Positions 16,062-25,486 are shown, counted from the first letter of the stretch. The stretch: DNA of 64,000 nucleotides from Myxococcaceae bacterium (GCA_019686135.1 JADGHL010000004.1:1-64000); one strand, 5' to 3'. Numbers and translations are program-made. Notes: generated by a model not told the origin, from the letters alone.

Positions 16062-19000
16062 TCAGTCGACAACGGTGGCTCCATCGCCCGCCTCGACCTC
16101 AGCGGGGCTGGGCCAGAGCGGAAGCTCGAACTCGAAGGTCGCGCCCGCGCCGGGCTCGCTCACCACGCCGATCTTCCCCTGGTGCGCCTCCACGATGCGC
16201 CGGGAGATGAACAGCCCCAGCCCCATCCCGCCGACGTTGGGCGACGCGCCGGCGCGCTCGAAGCGCTCGAAGAGCTTCTCCTGCTGTTCGGGCCTCAGCC
16301 CGGGGCCGTGGTCGCGCACGGCGATCCGCACGCGGTCGCCGAAGCGCCGCGAGGTCACGTGGATCGCGCTCTTCGGCGCGTACTTGAGCGCGTTATAGAT
16401 GAGGTTCGTAAGCACCTGCGCGACCCGGCGTTGGTCCCAGCGGGCGTATACGCTCGGTTCGGCGTCCACGCTGATCGTCGCCTCGGCCTGGGCGGCCTGC
16501 GCGGCGAGCCGGGTGACCACCTCGTCGATCAACGCGGAGACGTCCACGTCCTTCAGGTCGATCGCGAAGCGGCCGGTCCGGATGCGTGAGACATCGAGGA
16601 GATCCTCGATCAGCTCCTCCAGCGCGGTGCTCGCCCGGATCGCCCGGTCCCAAGCGCGGGCCGCCGCGTCGGGCGAGAGCGTCCTGCCGGACGCGACGTC
16701 GATCGCCCGGCGTGCCATCTGCAACTGCAGCTTCAGACTGGTCAGCGGAGTCTTGAGCTCGTGTGAGGCGATGGAGAGGAACTCGTCCCGCACCGCCAGC
16801 GCGTGCTCCAGCTCCTCAGTGCGCTCCGCCACGCGCGCCTCCAGGCTCTCGTTGAGACGACGGAGCGCCTCGTGCGCGCGCCGGCGCTCGGTGAGATCGC
16901 GCGTCACCTTGGTGAACCCGAGCACCTTCCCTGAAGGATCGCGCACGCAGGTGAGGACCACGTTCGCCCAGAAGCGCGACCCGTCCTTGCGCACGCGCCA
17001 GCCCTCGTCCTCGACGTGGCCCTCGCGCAGCGCGATCTCCATCTCCGCCTCCGGCCGCTTCGCGGCGAGCGCCTCGGGCGGATAGAAGATGGAGAAGTGC
17101 TGCCCGAGGATCTCTGACTCCTCGTAGCCCTTGAGGCGCCGCGCGCCCTCGTTCCAGCTGGAGACCTCCCCGCGCGGGTTGAGCATGAAGATCGCGTAGT
17201 CGCGCACGCTGGCGATCATCAGGCGGAAGCGCTGCTCGCTCGTCTCCAGCGCCTCCCGCGCCTGCCGCCGTTCGGTCAGATCGCGCGTCACCTTCGAGAA
17301 GCCGATCAGCTTCCCCGCGTGGTCGTTGATGCGGGTGATGACCACGTTCGCCCAGAAACGGCTGCCGTCCTTGCGCGTGCGCCAGGCCTCCGTCTCGTAG
17401 CGGCCTTCGACCCGCGCGTGCTCGAGCTCCAGGTCCGGCACGCCCGCGGCGAGCTCCTCCGGGAGGAAGAACTTCGAGTAGTGCTCGCCGAGGATCTCGG
17501 ACGTTTCGTATCCCTTCATCCGGCGGGCGCCTTCGTTCCAGCTCACCACGCGCCCCTCCGGGTCGAGCATGTAGATGGCGTAGTCCTTCACGCCCTCGAC
17601 CATCAGGCGGAAGCGATCCTCTCCGCGCGCGAGCTTCTCGTTGAGCGCGATGAGCTCCGCGTTGCGCGCCTGGAGCTCGTCGTTCATCGTGCTCAGCTCT
17701 TCGTTGGCGCTCTGCAGCTCCTCCTTCGCGGTGTCCAGCTCCTCGTTGGTGCTCTGGACCTCCTCGTTGGTCGCCTCCAACTCCTCGTTGGCCGAGGTGA
17801 GCTCCTCCTGAGAGGACTCGAACTCCTCCAACAGCGCCTGCTGGTATTCGCGCAGCGCCTCCAGCTCCTGCTTCAGCTCCTGCACGTACGCGTCGTCGCG
17901 TCCGGCGCGCGGCGAGCCGCGTGCGGTACTGCTCGTGGAGAGGGTCGCCGAACGCTGCGCGGTCTTCGCGTGTCCTGAGGCCGTCTCGAAGAGCACGAGG
18001 TACTGTCGCTCCCGCTCGGGGGCGAACGGGTTCAGCGGCGCGGCTTCGAGATTCACGGTGATGGAGCCGCTGGCCTCCTGGAGGACCAGCCGCTCCCTGC
18101 GGACCGGGCCGCCCTGCTTCTTCGCCGCCTCGATCAGCGGGCGCAGCGCAGGGAGCAGATCCGGGTGGGCCATCTTCAGCAGGTTGTGCGTGGGCTGGCC
18201 CGCGGCGGGCTCCAGGAACGGCGCGGTGCGTCCGCGGAACTGCAGCACCTCGAAGTGGTGGTTGATCACCACGCCCGGCGGACCGTAGCGGGAGAGCACG
18301 AGCTGATCCGCGTTGCGCTGGAATTCCAGGTCGCGGTGCGAATCGGGCGCGAAGCTGCGGGGGAGCGCCATCGTCCCGGTGGCGAAGCGGCGCGTGGCCA
18401 GGGAGATCGCCGGGCCCTCGATGGGCAGCTTCGAGTAGAGCTTGTGCTGCTGGTCGACCAGCGCGAACAGCTTCGAGGACGTGCCCGGGGTCTCGCAGCC
18501 ACCCAGCCAGAGGAAGCCGCCGGGCTTGAGCGCGAAGTGGAAGAGCGGGAGGACGCGCCGCTGCAGCGCCTGCCCGAAGTAGCTGAGCACGTTGCGGCAG
18601 GAGATCAGATCCAGCTTCGCGAACGGCGGGTTGCTGGTGAAGTCGTGCCGGGAGATGACGCAGCGATCGCGCAGCTCCTTGCGGATCCGGTAGCCGGCCT
18701 TCACCCGGTCGAAGAAGCGCTCCAGCCGCTCGGGGCTGAGGCCGGCCACCCCGGCGTCCGGGTAGGTCGCCCGTCTCGCCCGGGCGATCGCGGCCTCGCT
18801 GACGTCGGTGGCGAAGATCTGGAAACTCAGCGGGGACTGCACCCGTTCGAGGTGCTCGGTGAGCGCCATCCCGATCGAATAGGCCTCTTCGCCGGTCGAA
18901 CACCCGGGGACCCAGATCCGGATCGGCTCCGTCCGCGACGGATCCTTCAGGAGCGCAGGGAAGACCCGCTCGGCGAGCGCGGCGAACGCCTCCGGATCGC

Positions 19001-19973
19001 GGAAGAACTGCGTCACGTGGATGAAGAGATCATCGTGGAGCTCGGCGAGCGCGTCGGGGTGGGTGCGGAGGTGTTCGGCGTACTGCGCCAGCCCGTCGAA
19101 GCGCCCGAGCGACATCCGGCGGGTCACCCGCCGCTGGATGGTGGTGAGCTTGTATTGACCGAGGTCGACGCCGAAGCGGCCTTTGAGCAGGGCGAGGATG
19201 CGGCGGAAGGCGTCGTGGGCGGGCGCATCGTCCTCGCGCGACTCGAGCGGCGGCGCAGCCGTGACCGCGCGGTCGGCTGAAGGCGCGCGCGGCGGACCTC
19301 TCGAGCGCTGCGCGAGCGCGCCGAGCTCGCGAGAGATTCCGGAGGGGTCGAGCACGGCGTCCGGCAGGCCCATGGCGATCGCCGTGCGGGTCGCCTCGTC
19401 GAACACCGCCGAGCCCGGGTCCTGGACGATGGCCTTACCGCCGTGCTCCTTGATCGCGCGCAGGGCCTGCGCGCCGTCCTTGCCCGTCCCGGAGAGCAGC
19501 ACGCCGAGGGCATGGCGGCCCAGCTCCTCCGCGACGGAGCCGAAGACGTGCTTCACCGGCGAGAGGACGCCGTTGCCGCGGGCTCGCACGAAGCGGCCCT
19601 TGGCAATCTCCATCGGCCGGTCGTACGGCACGAAGTACGTGTGACCCGGTTCGAGCGGCTGACCCTCGCGGGGAACGATCATCCGCCGGGCGCGCGCCGC
19701 GGCGGCGAAGGGAGCTCTGCCGTTGACGCCACCGGGCACGTAGGGGACGACGATCATGCAGAGCGGAGAGTCCTCCGGCAGGTGCGACAGCACCCGGGCG
19801 AGGGAGGCGGCGTCCGCCGGCATGGCGCCGATGACGGCGACCGACAGGTCGAGCGAAGCGACCGGTGGAGCGGCGCCGATGGCCGGGTTCGGCAGACCGA
19901 CCGCACGACCTGCCTTCTTTCTGCCGTTGCGGGAACGCTCAGGCCCCTGATGCCGCGAACGAGGGTTCCTCAT
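16062..19973 (-). CDS. CheB-CheR-PAS-PAS-histidine kinase hybrid
   Basis: About 1303 residues from ATG 19971-19973. Order: CheB-like domain (about 43-215), CheR methyltransferase (about 255-525; HVTQFFRDPEAF, SAM motif VPGCSTGEEAYS, DLISCRNVLSYF), a linker, a heptad-rich coiled coil (about 690-775; SSQEELTSANEELEATNEE), two PAS/PAC domains (SWNEGARRMKGYE and SWNEGARRLKGYE), HisKA (SIASHELKTPLTSLK) and HATPase (DHGPGLRPEQ, GMGLGLFISRRI). The CheB domain lacks its nucleophile. IGASTGG of CheB is IGAMPAD here, and the QHM histidine is replaced by VPYVPGG, although the Asp in SGTGKDGA remains. Methylesterase activity is therefore unlikely. No receptor or response regulator is adjacent, so the partner is unknown. 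Confidence 0.93.
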   Translation of the reverse strand: MRNPRSRHQGPERSRNGRKKAGRAVGLPNPAIGAAPPVASLDLSVAVIGAMPADAASLARVLSHLPEDSPLCMIVVPYVPGGVNGRAPFAAAARARRMIVPREGQPLEPGHTYFVPYDRPMEIAKGRFVRARGNGVLSPVKHVFGSVAEELGRHALGVLLSGTGKDGAQALRAIKEHGGKAIVQDPGSAVFDEATRTAIAMGLPDAVLDPSGISRELGALAQRSRGPPRAPSADRAVTAAPPLESREDDAPAHDAFRRILALLKGRFGVDLGQYKLTTIQRRVTRRMSLGRFDGLAQYAEHLRTHPDALAELHDDLFIHVTQFFRDPEAFAALAERVFPALLKDPSRTEPIRIWVPGCSTGEEAYSIGMALTEHLERVQSPLSFQIFATDVSEAAIARARRATYPDAGVAGLSPERLERFFDRVKAGYRIRKELRDRCVISRHDFTSNPPFAKLDLISCRNVLSYFGQALQRRVLPLFHFALKPGGFLWLGGCETPGTSSKLFALVDQQHKLYSKLPIEGPAISLATRRFATGTMALPRSFAPDSHRDLEFQRNADQLVLSRYGPPGVVINHHFEVLQFRGRTAPFLEPAAGQPTHNLLKMAHPDLLPALRPLIEAAKKQGGPVRRERLVLQEASGSITVNLEAAPLNPFAPERERQYLVLFETASGHAKTAQRSATLSTSSTARGSPRAGRDDAYVQELKQELEALREYQQALLEEFESSQEELTSANEELEATNEEVQSTNEELDTAKEELQSANEELSTMNDELQARNAELIALNEKLARGEDRFRLMVEGVKDYAIYMLDPEGRVVSWNEGARRMKGYETSEILGEHYSKFFLPEELAAGVPDLELEHARVEGRYETEAWRTRKDGSRFWANVVITRINDHAGKLIGFSKVTRDLTERRQAREALETSEQRFRLMIASVRDYAIFMLNPRGEVSSWNEGARRLKGYEESEILGQHFSIFYPPEALAAKRPEAEMEIALREGHVEDEGWRVRKDGSRFWANVVLTCVRDPSGKVLGFTKVTRDLTERRRAHEALRRLNESLEARVAERTEELEHALAVRDEFLSIASHELKTPLTSLKLQLQMARRAIDVASGRTLSPDAAARAWDRAIRASTALEELIEDLLDVSRIRTGRFAIDLKDVDVSALIDEVVTRLAAQAAQAEATISVDAEPSVYARWDQRRVAQVLTNLIYNALKYAPKSAIHVTSRRFGDRVRIAVRDHGPGLRPEQQEKLFERFERAGASPNVGGMGLGLFISRRIVEAHQGKIGVVSEPGAGATFEFELPLWPSPAEVEAGDGATVVD

Positions 19974-20223
19974 CGGCGCACCGGGAAGGAGCCGAACGCC
20001 CGGCCGCAGGCGGAAGGACCGGCGATTCGATGTTCCGCTGCGAATGAGGTGGGCATCGGGTTCCAGGGTGGGCGGCCGGTCGTCGTCGCCAGCAAGCCTT
20101 AAGATCAACCCACGAGCCCCGCCGGAGTATTTGCGGCCGTTTCCGCCGGGATTCAGGAGCGCCTCCCGGCTCCGCCAGGGACGCCGCGGAACCGGAGCTC
20201 ACTCGACTGACATCGATCGCCGT

Positions 20224-20685
20224 TCAGAGCGCCCTCATTGTCTGGACGAAGTGGCGGAAGCTCGGCGACCGGTTCCGGTCCACGTCCATATGCGCAGCGA
20301 TCGCTCGCGCGGCTGCGATCTTGGCGAGTCCGCCGCTGAAGTATCCGACACGCTGAAGCACTCGCTCGAGTGCCTCCCACGTGCCTCCGGAAATTTTTTC
20401 GGGATCCCGATACGGCGCCTGAGCGGCCAGCGTCGAAGGGACTCCCGGATACGCGGCGGTCAGTGCGGGAATGTCACCGAAGAACCATGCCTCCAACTCT
20501 TCGATCGCGATGCAGGTGGCGACGGTGAACGCAGAAGGCGATGCCGACTTCGATTTGAGCCCGGCCGCCTTGCACATCGCTTCGAGCCTCTTCTTCAGGC
20601 GTTTGCAGTCATCATCGTCCCGGTCAACGAGCACGACGACGCGCAGGCCGGGCACGTGCCACTTGGAATAGCCCGCAGCAACTCC
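20224..20685 (-). pseudogene. DUF4276 protein, N-terminus lost at a deletion scar
   Basis: About 150 C-terminal residues of a DUF4276 protein remain: GYSKWHVPGLRVVVLVDRDD, IAIEELEAWFFGDIPALTAA, RDPEKISGGTWEALERVL and RSPSFRHFVQTM. The family has a TOPRIM-like acidic core (VDRDDDD and the EELEAW motif) and is often paired with AAA ATPase genes in putative defence loci. The family N-terminus, including the first acidic motif, is absent. Upstream of about 20685 the sequence instead belongs to the Mrr-type gene in another frame. No start codon with a ribosome site precedes the remaining part. Confidence 0.65.
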
Positions 20686-21385
20686 AGAGCGGCCCTGGCG
20701 GAACCTCCGGACGTCCAACGGTTCTGGACCAGCGCTTGGCCTGGATGAACACCAGGTCGAGACCGAGCCGATCCTCCTTGATGATGCCGTCGATTCCTTC
20801 GTCGCCGCTCTGACCGACGGCCTGACCTGCATCCTTGCGCGAGCCGCCGTAGCCCATCGCGACGAGGAGATCGACGACCAGCTTTTCGAAGAACTGCGGC
20901 GAACACGCCTTGATCCGTTCCAGCAGCTCGTCTGCGAGGCGGCGCCGCAGCTCCTGGTAGCTCTCCTCGAGCACCTCCTCCGGTGTCTCGGTGCTCTCGC
21001 TTATCGGCGTGGACGGGGTTGGCTCTCGGCCCGGGTCGCGGCGCGGCGACACGAACGCCAGGTACTCGGGGAACTGCTCGAGGAACTCCATATCGATGCG
21101 GTCCGGATGCGCCTGGAGAACCTCGCGTCCGCGCCGCGTGATCCGGAACCGTCCGCGGCCGTTCGGCTCCAACAGCCCGGCCTTCTGCAGGTAGGTGTTC
21201 GCCCAGCCCACGCGGTTGTGGATCCGACGCTGCCGTCCGCTCGGGAGGAGTTCGTTGCGCTCCGCTTCGGTGACGCTGAACTCCTTCGCGATGAACTCGA
21301 CCGCCTCGGCCAGCGTGTGGTCCTGCTCGTCGGCAGCGAGTTTCAGCACCGGCAACATCGCGCTCTGAAAGTCGGGAATGGGCAT
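20624..21385 (-). pseudogene. mrr: Mrr-type restriction endonuclease, truncated in its catalytic domain
   Basis: From ATG 21385 the protein has the Mrr N-terminal winged-helix domain (PDFQSAMLPVLKLAADEQDH through LEPNGRGRFRITRRGREVL) and then the nuclease domain. The latter shows FFEKLVVDLLVAMGYGG, SGDEGIDGIIKEDRLGLDLV and FIQAKRW, the D-x(n)-QxK active site for methylated-DNA cleavage. Directly after VGRPEV (about 20702) the usual EIQ-F-GAL and kGvFiTTS segment is missing. The frame runs out in meaningless Arg-rich sequence to 20624. The joint with the DUF4276 remnant lies between 20670 and 20702. The protein is probably non-functional. Confidence 0.75.
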
Positions 21386-21479
21386 GGGCTGGCGAAGATA
21401 CCCGCTTCGGCCTGAAGGACCATTGCGCGTAACCGGACGATGCCGAGCTTCCCGCCTCCTTCATCTCAAGGAGCGGAAC

Positions 21480-22631
21480 ATGCACGCGACCCTGCGCAGA
21501 GCAGTGGTGGTGGGAGCGATCGGCCTCATCTGCACGGCCTTCCCCACATCCGCGAACGGCAAGGGGACGATCTTCGTCGATGACGATCACCAGCAGTGCA
21601 AGCAGGCTCAGTTCACGTCGATTCAGGCGGCGGTGCTGGCGGCGCCGTCCGGGGGCCACATCCACGTCTGTCCCGGTCTGTATCCGGAGACGGTCACCGT
21701 CGACCGCCCGTTGCGCATCGAGGGTGCGGGTCCGGCGCCGGCGCAGCGCACGGGCGATCCGCTCACCGAAGCGGTGGTGCAGACCCCGGACCGCGGCTTC
21801 CACGTCCTTGCCAGCGACAGCGAGGTGACCGGGTTCACCGTCTTCGGCGACGCCAGCATGACCATCGGCATCGACGTCTCGCCGTTTGGCACGGGCAACA
21901 CGGTGCGCCGCAACTTCGTTCGCGGCCACGTCATCGGCGTGGAGCTCTCCGTCGGCGGCCCCGACCGCCGGCCGTCGCTGATCGCCGACAACCGCATCGA
22001 GGACTCCTCGTTCGGGATCGCCATCGACGACAACCTCGGGCCTGCGCCGGACGTGACGCCGGCGGAGCTCACCATCCGGCACAACACGCTGTCGAACGAC
22101 GCCACGGGCATACTCCTGCAGCGGATGCGCGGTGTGCAGGTGAAGGGCAACACGCTCACCGACTTCTCGCAGGGCATCGACGTGCGCCAGTCCACGGAGA
22201 TCTCCGTGCTGCAGAACGACCTGGAGACGGGCGGCTTCTCCGCCACCGGAATCTCCCTGCGCAACGACACCTTCGACACCGTCTTCGGGAACGAGGTGCG
22301 CGGCCGCTTCAACGGCCCCGCGGTCGCGGGCATCCACCTTGACGGCAGCCAGAATGACCTCGTCGCCAACAACCGGATCCGCCGCATGCGCGGTGACGGC
22401 GTGCTGCTCTCCACCACCAGCCACAACGTGGTGCTGCTCAACCGCAGCGACGAGAACGGCAATGACGGCATCCAGCTGCAGGACTCCCCGGAGAACCAGC
22501 TCCTCCTGAACGCGATGCACGACAACGCCGTCTTCGACGCCGCCGACGACAACCGCGACGACAACGTCTGGGAGCACAACCGCTGCGACACCGACTCGCC
22601 GCCCGGCACCATCTGCACCCGGGGACATTGA
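21480..22631 (+). CDS. Secreted right-handed parallel beta-helix protein
   Basis: The ATG at 21480 follows AAGGAG at proper spacing, giving 383 residues. A signal peptide (about 1-27, ending TSANG) precedes TIFVDDDHQQC and a CASH/NosD-type beta-helix. Repeated turns follow an N-x-I/L-x-x-N pattern: ADNRIEDSSFGIAID, RHNTLSNDATGILLQ, KGNTLTDFSQGIDV, LNRSDENGNDGIQLQ, NQLLLNAMHDNAV. Such helices bind or cleave polysaccharides, or act as passive surface proteins; no lyase motif is evident. The two Cys pairs near the ends may close the helix. A 14-bp palindrome overlaps its stop codon. Confidence 0.85.
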   Translation: MHATLRRAVVVGAIGLICTAFPTSANGKGTIFVDDDHQQCKQAQFTSIQAAVLAAPSGGHIHVCPGLYPETVTVDRPLRIEGAGPAPAQRTGDPLTEAVVQTPDRGFHVLASDSEVTGFTVFGDASMTIGIDVSPFGTGNTVRRNFVRGHVIGVELSVGGPDRRPSLIADNRIEDSSFGIAIDDNLGPAPDVTPAELTIRHNTLSNDATGILLQRMRGVQVKGNTLTDFSQGIDVRQSTEISVLQNDLETGGFSATGISLRNDTFDTVFGNEVRGRFNGPAVAGIHLDGSQNDLVANNRIRRMRGDGVLLSTTSHNVVLLNRSDENGNDGIQLQDSPENQLLLNAMHDNAVFDAADDNRDDNVWEHNRCDTDSPPGTICTRGH

Positions 22632-22642
22632 CCGCGCGGTCA
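22629..22642. repeat. Perfect 14-bp palindrome overlapping a stop codon
   Basis: TGACCGCGCGGTCA is fully self-complementary and contains the TGA of the beta-helix gene. It could be the foot of a terminator (T/C-rich sequence follows) or an operator for the operon starting at 22751. A second odd-centred palindrome, GTGTTGAACAC (22665-22675), lies 22 nt further on. Confidence 0.35.
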
Positions 22643-22664
22643 TCCTTTCCTTGCGGACAGCCAT

Positions 22665-22750
22665 GTGTTGAACACGGTGCACCCAGTGCCCCGGCGTACA
22701 CGCGTACACATTTCATCTAAAATGCGTGCGCTCCCACGCCGGAGGTGGCC
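22665..22750 (+). promoter_or_regulatory. Promoter and ribosome site of the 22.75-25.45 kb operon
   Basis: A TAAAAT hexamer (22718-22723) is a rare AT-rich island here and may be a -10 box. Two CGTACAC repeats eight bases apart lie where a -35 box or operator would be, and GTGTTGAACAC is just upstream. GGAGG (22741-22745) stands five bases before ATG 22751 and fixes that start. Confidence 0.4.
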
Positions 22751-23786
22751 ATGCAGATCGTCGCGCGAACTCTGGCAGCTGCCGTGGTCGGACTGCTCCT
22801 CGTCGCTGCCCCGGGTGGCGCGTTCGCGCGGACGCCGAAGCCGCCGAAGAACGGTCCCTCCCGACAGCAGGCCAGCTGCTACGAGAAGTGCAACGCCCCG
22901 GTGGTCCAGCGAGGGCGGGATGGTCATCACCTCCCGGCTGCAGGAGCTGCTCGGCGAGTGCGGCCCGGGCGACTTCACCTTCGCCACCGACACCGGCGAG
23001 GGCTACTTCGGCAAGAACGCCAACTACGGCTTCTACCAGAACGTCTCCGGCAAGTTTTCCTGGGCGGTGGATCGCGGCAGCAACTTCACCATCTTCATGC
23101 GCGGCCAGCCGCCGTGTCCGCCGGTGATGCCCATGGCGCGCGGCGTGAGCTCCACGCTCCGTTCCACCGACTCGAACGACGACACCGACCAGCACCAGTG
23201 GAGCCCGAGGTCCGGCGTCACCGACAACGAGCCGCCCAACCGGCGGCACGACCTGCTCGCCTGCGTGGGCGTCGACTGCCCGGGGATGTGGCCGATGTTC
23301 GTCGACTACAACGGCATCCGCGTGGTGCTGGCGGACGACAACTACGGCCAGCCCCGCCTGTTCGCCACGCTCCAGCGCGACTACGCGCGGCGCGGCCGCA
23401 GCCCGGATCCGTGGAACCTGCTCTTCCGGTTCCGCTTCCGGCCCACCGGCCCCGGCGAGCAGTACGACCCGCGCGGGATCGTCCTTCGGAGCGCGAACGG
23501 CGGCGGGCTGGACATTTCGAAGCAGACCGCCGTGTCCACCGCCATCACCTACTACCACCGCGGCAGCGACGTCGGCCTCTTCGGCGCGCACTGGCGCGAG
23601 CCGCCCAACTTCCTCAACCCGTTCTGGCGCGCCACCCTGGTCCCGAGCACCGTCGAGGGCTCGAGCATGATGTACGAGGGGGGCGGGGACGACGACATCC
23701 GCAAGGTGCTGCAGGGCGCCAACGTCGGCTGGGCGGCCGAGGCCCACGAGGCGCTGGCCCGCGCCGGCTTCCAGGGGTGGCAATGA
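22751..23786 (+). pseudogene. Exported protein gene with a single frame break near 22910
   Basis: The start at ATG 22751 has an ideal GGAGG and encodes a signal peptide (IVARTLAAAVVGLLLVAAPG, then GAFA) plus ASCYEKCNAPVVQ. The frame is then lost. Removing one base near 22910 joins it to a long, well-conserved frame (EGGMVITSRLQELLGECGPG onward) running to 23786, about 345 residues in all. The mature part has many Cys, Trp and Tyr residues and ends HEALARAGFQGWQ. I do not recognise the family. It is the first gene of an operon with a TadE-like pseudopilin, and its stop overlaps that gene's ATG. Either one base was gained by mutation or read error, or translation restarts at ATG 22920 without a signal peptide. 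Confidence 0.6.
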
Positions 23787-24760
23787 TGCGCACGCAGGCT
23801 CGGGGACAGTCCACCGTCGAGTTCGCGCTGGGAAGCCTGGCGTTGATCACCGTGCTCACCGTCGGCGTGCACCTCGCCGAGGTGGGCTACCTGGAGCTGA
23901 AGACCACCGAGGCCGCCAACGCCGCGATCTGGGACACCACCGCGAAGGAGCTGCACGAGTGGCCCGGCAATGTCAGCCCGGCGCGGGCCAGCATCACCAG
24001 CAGCGCCGCCGACGTGCAGGCCCGCTACCAGGACTTCGACGGACGGCAGTCGGCGATCGGCCAGCCTACGCTGACGAAGATGTTCACCACCGCCTCGAGG
24101 ATGCGGGTCACCTGCCAGAGCGGCCAAGCGCCGGCGTTCAGCCCCGCGTACCACACCTCCGGGGCGTACTCGGACAACGGAGGGATCGGCTGCACCGCGT
24201 CCGCGGAGCTCAACTCCATCAACGTCCCGCAGCAGTTCTACGACGACACGTTCTTCCGCGAGGCCAACGACACCGGCCGGCCGATCACGGCGTGCGCGAT
24301 GGGCCGCAACTGGAACGGCGCCGGATGCCGCGGACAGTTCGTGACGCTGCTCGACGACTGGGGCCTGTCCGGTAGGTCCGAATCGATGCCGTGCCCGATG
24401 TTCCAGGACGTGCCCGCGCCGTGCCTCAACCTTCCTTATTGGCAGATGGGCTTCAGCGTGTTCACGCGCAACGGGATGGGGATGGGCGTCGCCGGCAGCT
24501 CGCTGGCGATGAACACCGTGCAGCGGATGCCGTTCCCGTTCTTCTTCGGCGGCGAGAACTTCTACTGGATGAGCGCGATGGGCGAGGACAGCCTCCCGCC
24601 GTTCGTGCAGATCCCCCGGCTCGCCTCGATGGGCGACAAGACGTGGACCACCACCCCCGGCGGCGAACCCGGCTCCGGCACCTCCGGGCTGCCGTACGTG
24701 GGCAGCTTCATCCTGCGCACCGCGAAGGGGAACTGCTTCCTCGGGAAGGGCGGATGCTGA
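23783..24760 (+). CDS. TadE-like pseudopilin-type protein
   Basis: The 325-residue protein begins with a short basic leader and RGQSTVEFALGSLALITVLT, the G-x-x-x-VEFAL processing and hydrophobic pattern of TadE/TadG pseudopilins. The large exported C-terminal part has several Cys pairs (VTCQSGQ, IGCTASAEL, ITACAMGRNWNGAGCRG, MPCPMF, APCLNLPYW). Its start overlaps the preceding stop (ATGA) and its end overlaps the next start, so the three genes are translationally coupled. TadE proteins are minor components of Flp/Tad pili or secretion machines. No other tad gene is visible here, so the assembly machinery must be elsewhere. Confidence 0.78.
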   Translation: MMRTQARGQSTVEFALGSLALITVLTVGVHLAEVGYLELKTTEAANAAIWDTTAKELHEWPGNVSPARASITSSAADVQARYQDFDGRQSAIGQPTLTKMFTTASRMRVTCQSGQAPAFSPAYHTSGAYSDNGGIGCTASAELNSINVPQQFYDDTFFREANDTGRPITACAMGRNWNGAGCRGQFVTLLDDWGLSGRSESMPCPMFQDVPAPCLNLPYWQMGFSVFTRNGMGMGVAGSSLAMNTVQRMPFPFFFGGENFYWMSAMGEDSLPPFVQIPRLASMGDKTWTTTPGGEPGSGTSGLPYVGSFILRTAKGNCFLGKGGC

Positions 24761-25455
24761 GCGCGCGCGCAATAGGCCTGGCGTGCCTCATCCCCTTCGT
24801 CGCGCACGCCGAGTTCCGCTGGGACATCCCGGATCCGATCCAGGTCGTCGAGGTCCCGGAGATCGTCCGGGCCAACGGCCACGACGTCCGTCTGGCGGCG
24901 GCGGTGTCGAAGCGCCGGCCCCAGGAGGTGGCGCAGTTCTACATGGACCTGTTCCAGCGGGCGGGGCTGTACGTGGCCTGGCCCGAGAGCCAGCGGTCGT
25001 CGACCATCTACCCGCAGCTCACCGGGCTGGATACCGAGCACCTCGTCTCGTACACGGTCATCCTCCAGCCCAACGCGGATGGCACCACCACCATCGTCTT
25101 CGGCACGACCGATCTGTCGAAGCCCACGCTGGCGCAAAAGGACGACTTCCTGCCGCTGTTCCCCGGCGCGAAGGGCGCGTTCCGCACCAGCACCGAGGGG
25201 ATGCGGACCATCACCTACTCGGTGAGCGCGTCGGGTGACGAGGTGGCGGACTACTACCGCGAGGTGCTCGGGGCCGAAGGGTACGTGGAGAAGCCAGAGG
25301 GCACCTTCGTGCGGGACGACGTCCGGATCCGGCTGCTGACCGCCGCGAGCCCCGGGGGAACGCGTGTCCTGCTCACGCGGACGAACGGCGATCCGCTGGA
25401 CGAGCCCGGCGTGTCTGCCGTGGAGCCGGAGCCCGCTGATTCAGTCGAGCGGTGA
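24754..25455 (+). CDS. Exported protein of unknown function, third gene of TadE operon
   Basis: ATG 24754 overlaps the TadE-like stop codon. The 233-residue product has a short signal peptide (LSARAIGLACLIPFVAHA) followed by two similar alpha/beta repeats. The first covers about residues 25-115 (VSKRRPQEVAQFYMDLFQRA, then TVILQPNADGTTTIVFGT); the second covers 120-210 (SVSASGDEVADYYREVLGAE, then RIRLLTAASPGGTRVLLTR). The repeated pattern of a helix with AxFYxxLFQRAG followed by strands suggests an internal duplication. I cannot name the family. A GCCCGCGCGGGC palindrome (25459-25470) just after the stop may terminate the operon. Confidence 0.72.
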   Translation: MLSARAIGLACLIPFVAHAEFRWDIPDPIQVVEVPEIVRANGHDVRLAAAVSKRRPQEVAQFYMDLFQRAGLYVAWPESQRSSTIYPQLTGLDTEHLVSYTVILQPNADGTTTIVFGTTDLSKPTLAQKDDFLPLFPGAKGAFRTSTEGMRTITYSVSASGDEVADYYREVLGAEGYVEKPEGTFVRDDVRIRLLTAASPGGTRVLLTRTNGDPLDEPGVSAVEPEPADSVER

Positions 25456-25486
25456 CCGGCCCGCGCGGGCGGGCTAAACGAAGCGC

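Noticed and set aside
20595-22709. A 704-codon minus-strand open frame
   Set aside because: It is antisense to the beta-helix gene with its clear signal peptide and ribosome site; the composition (Val/Arg/His-rich) is typical of shadow frames.
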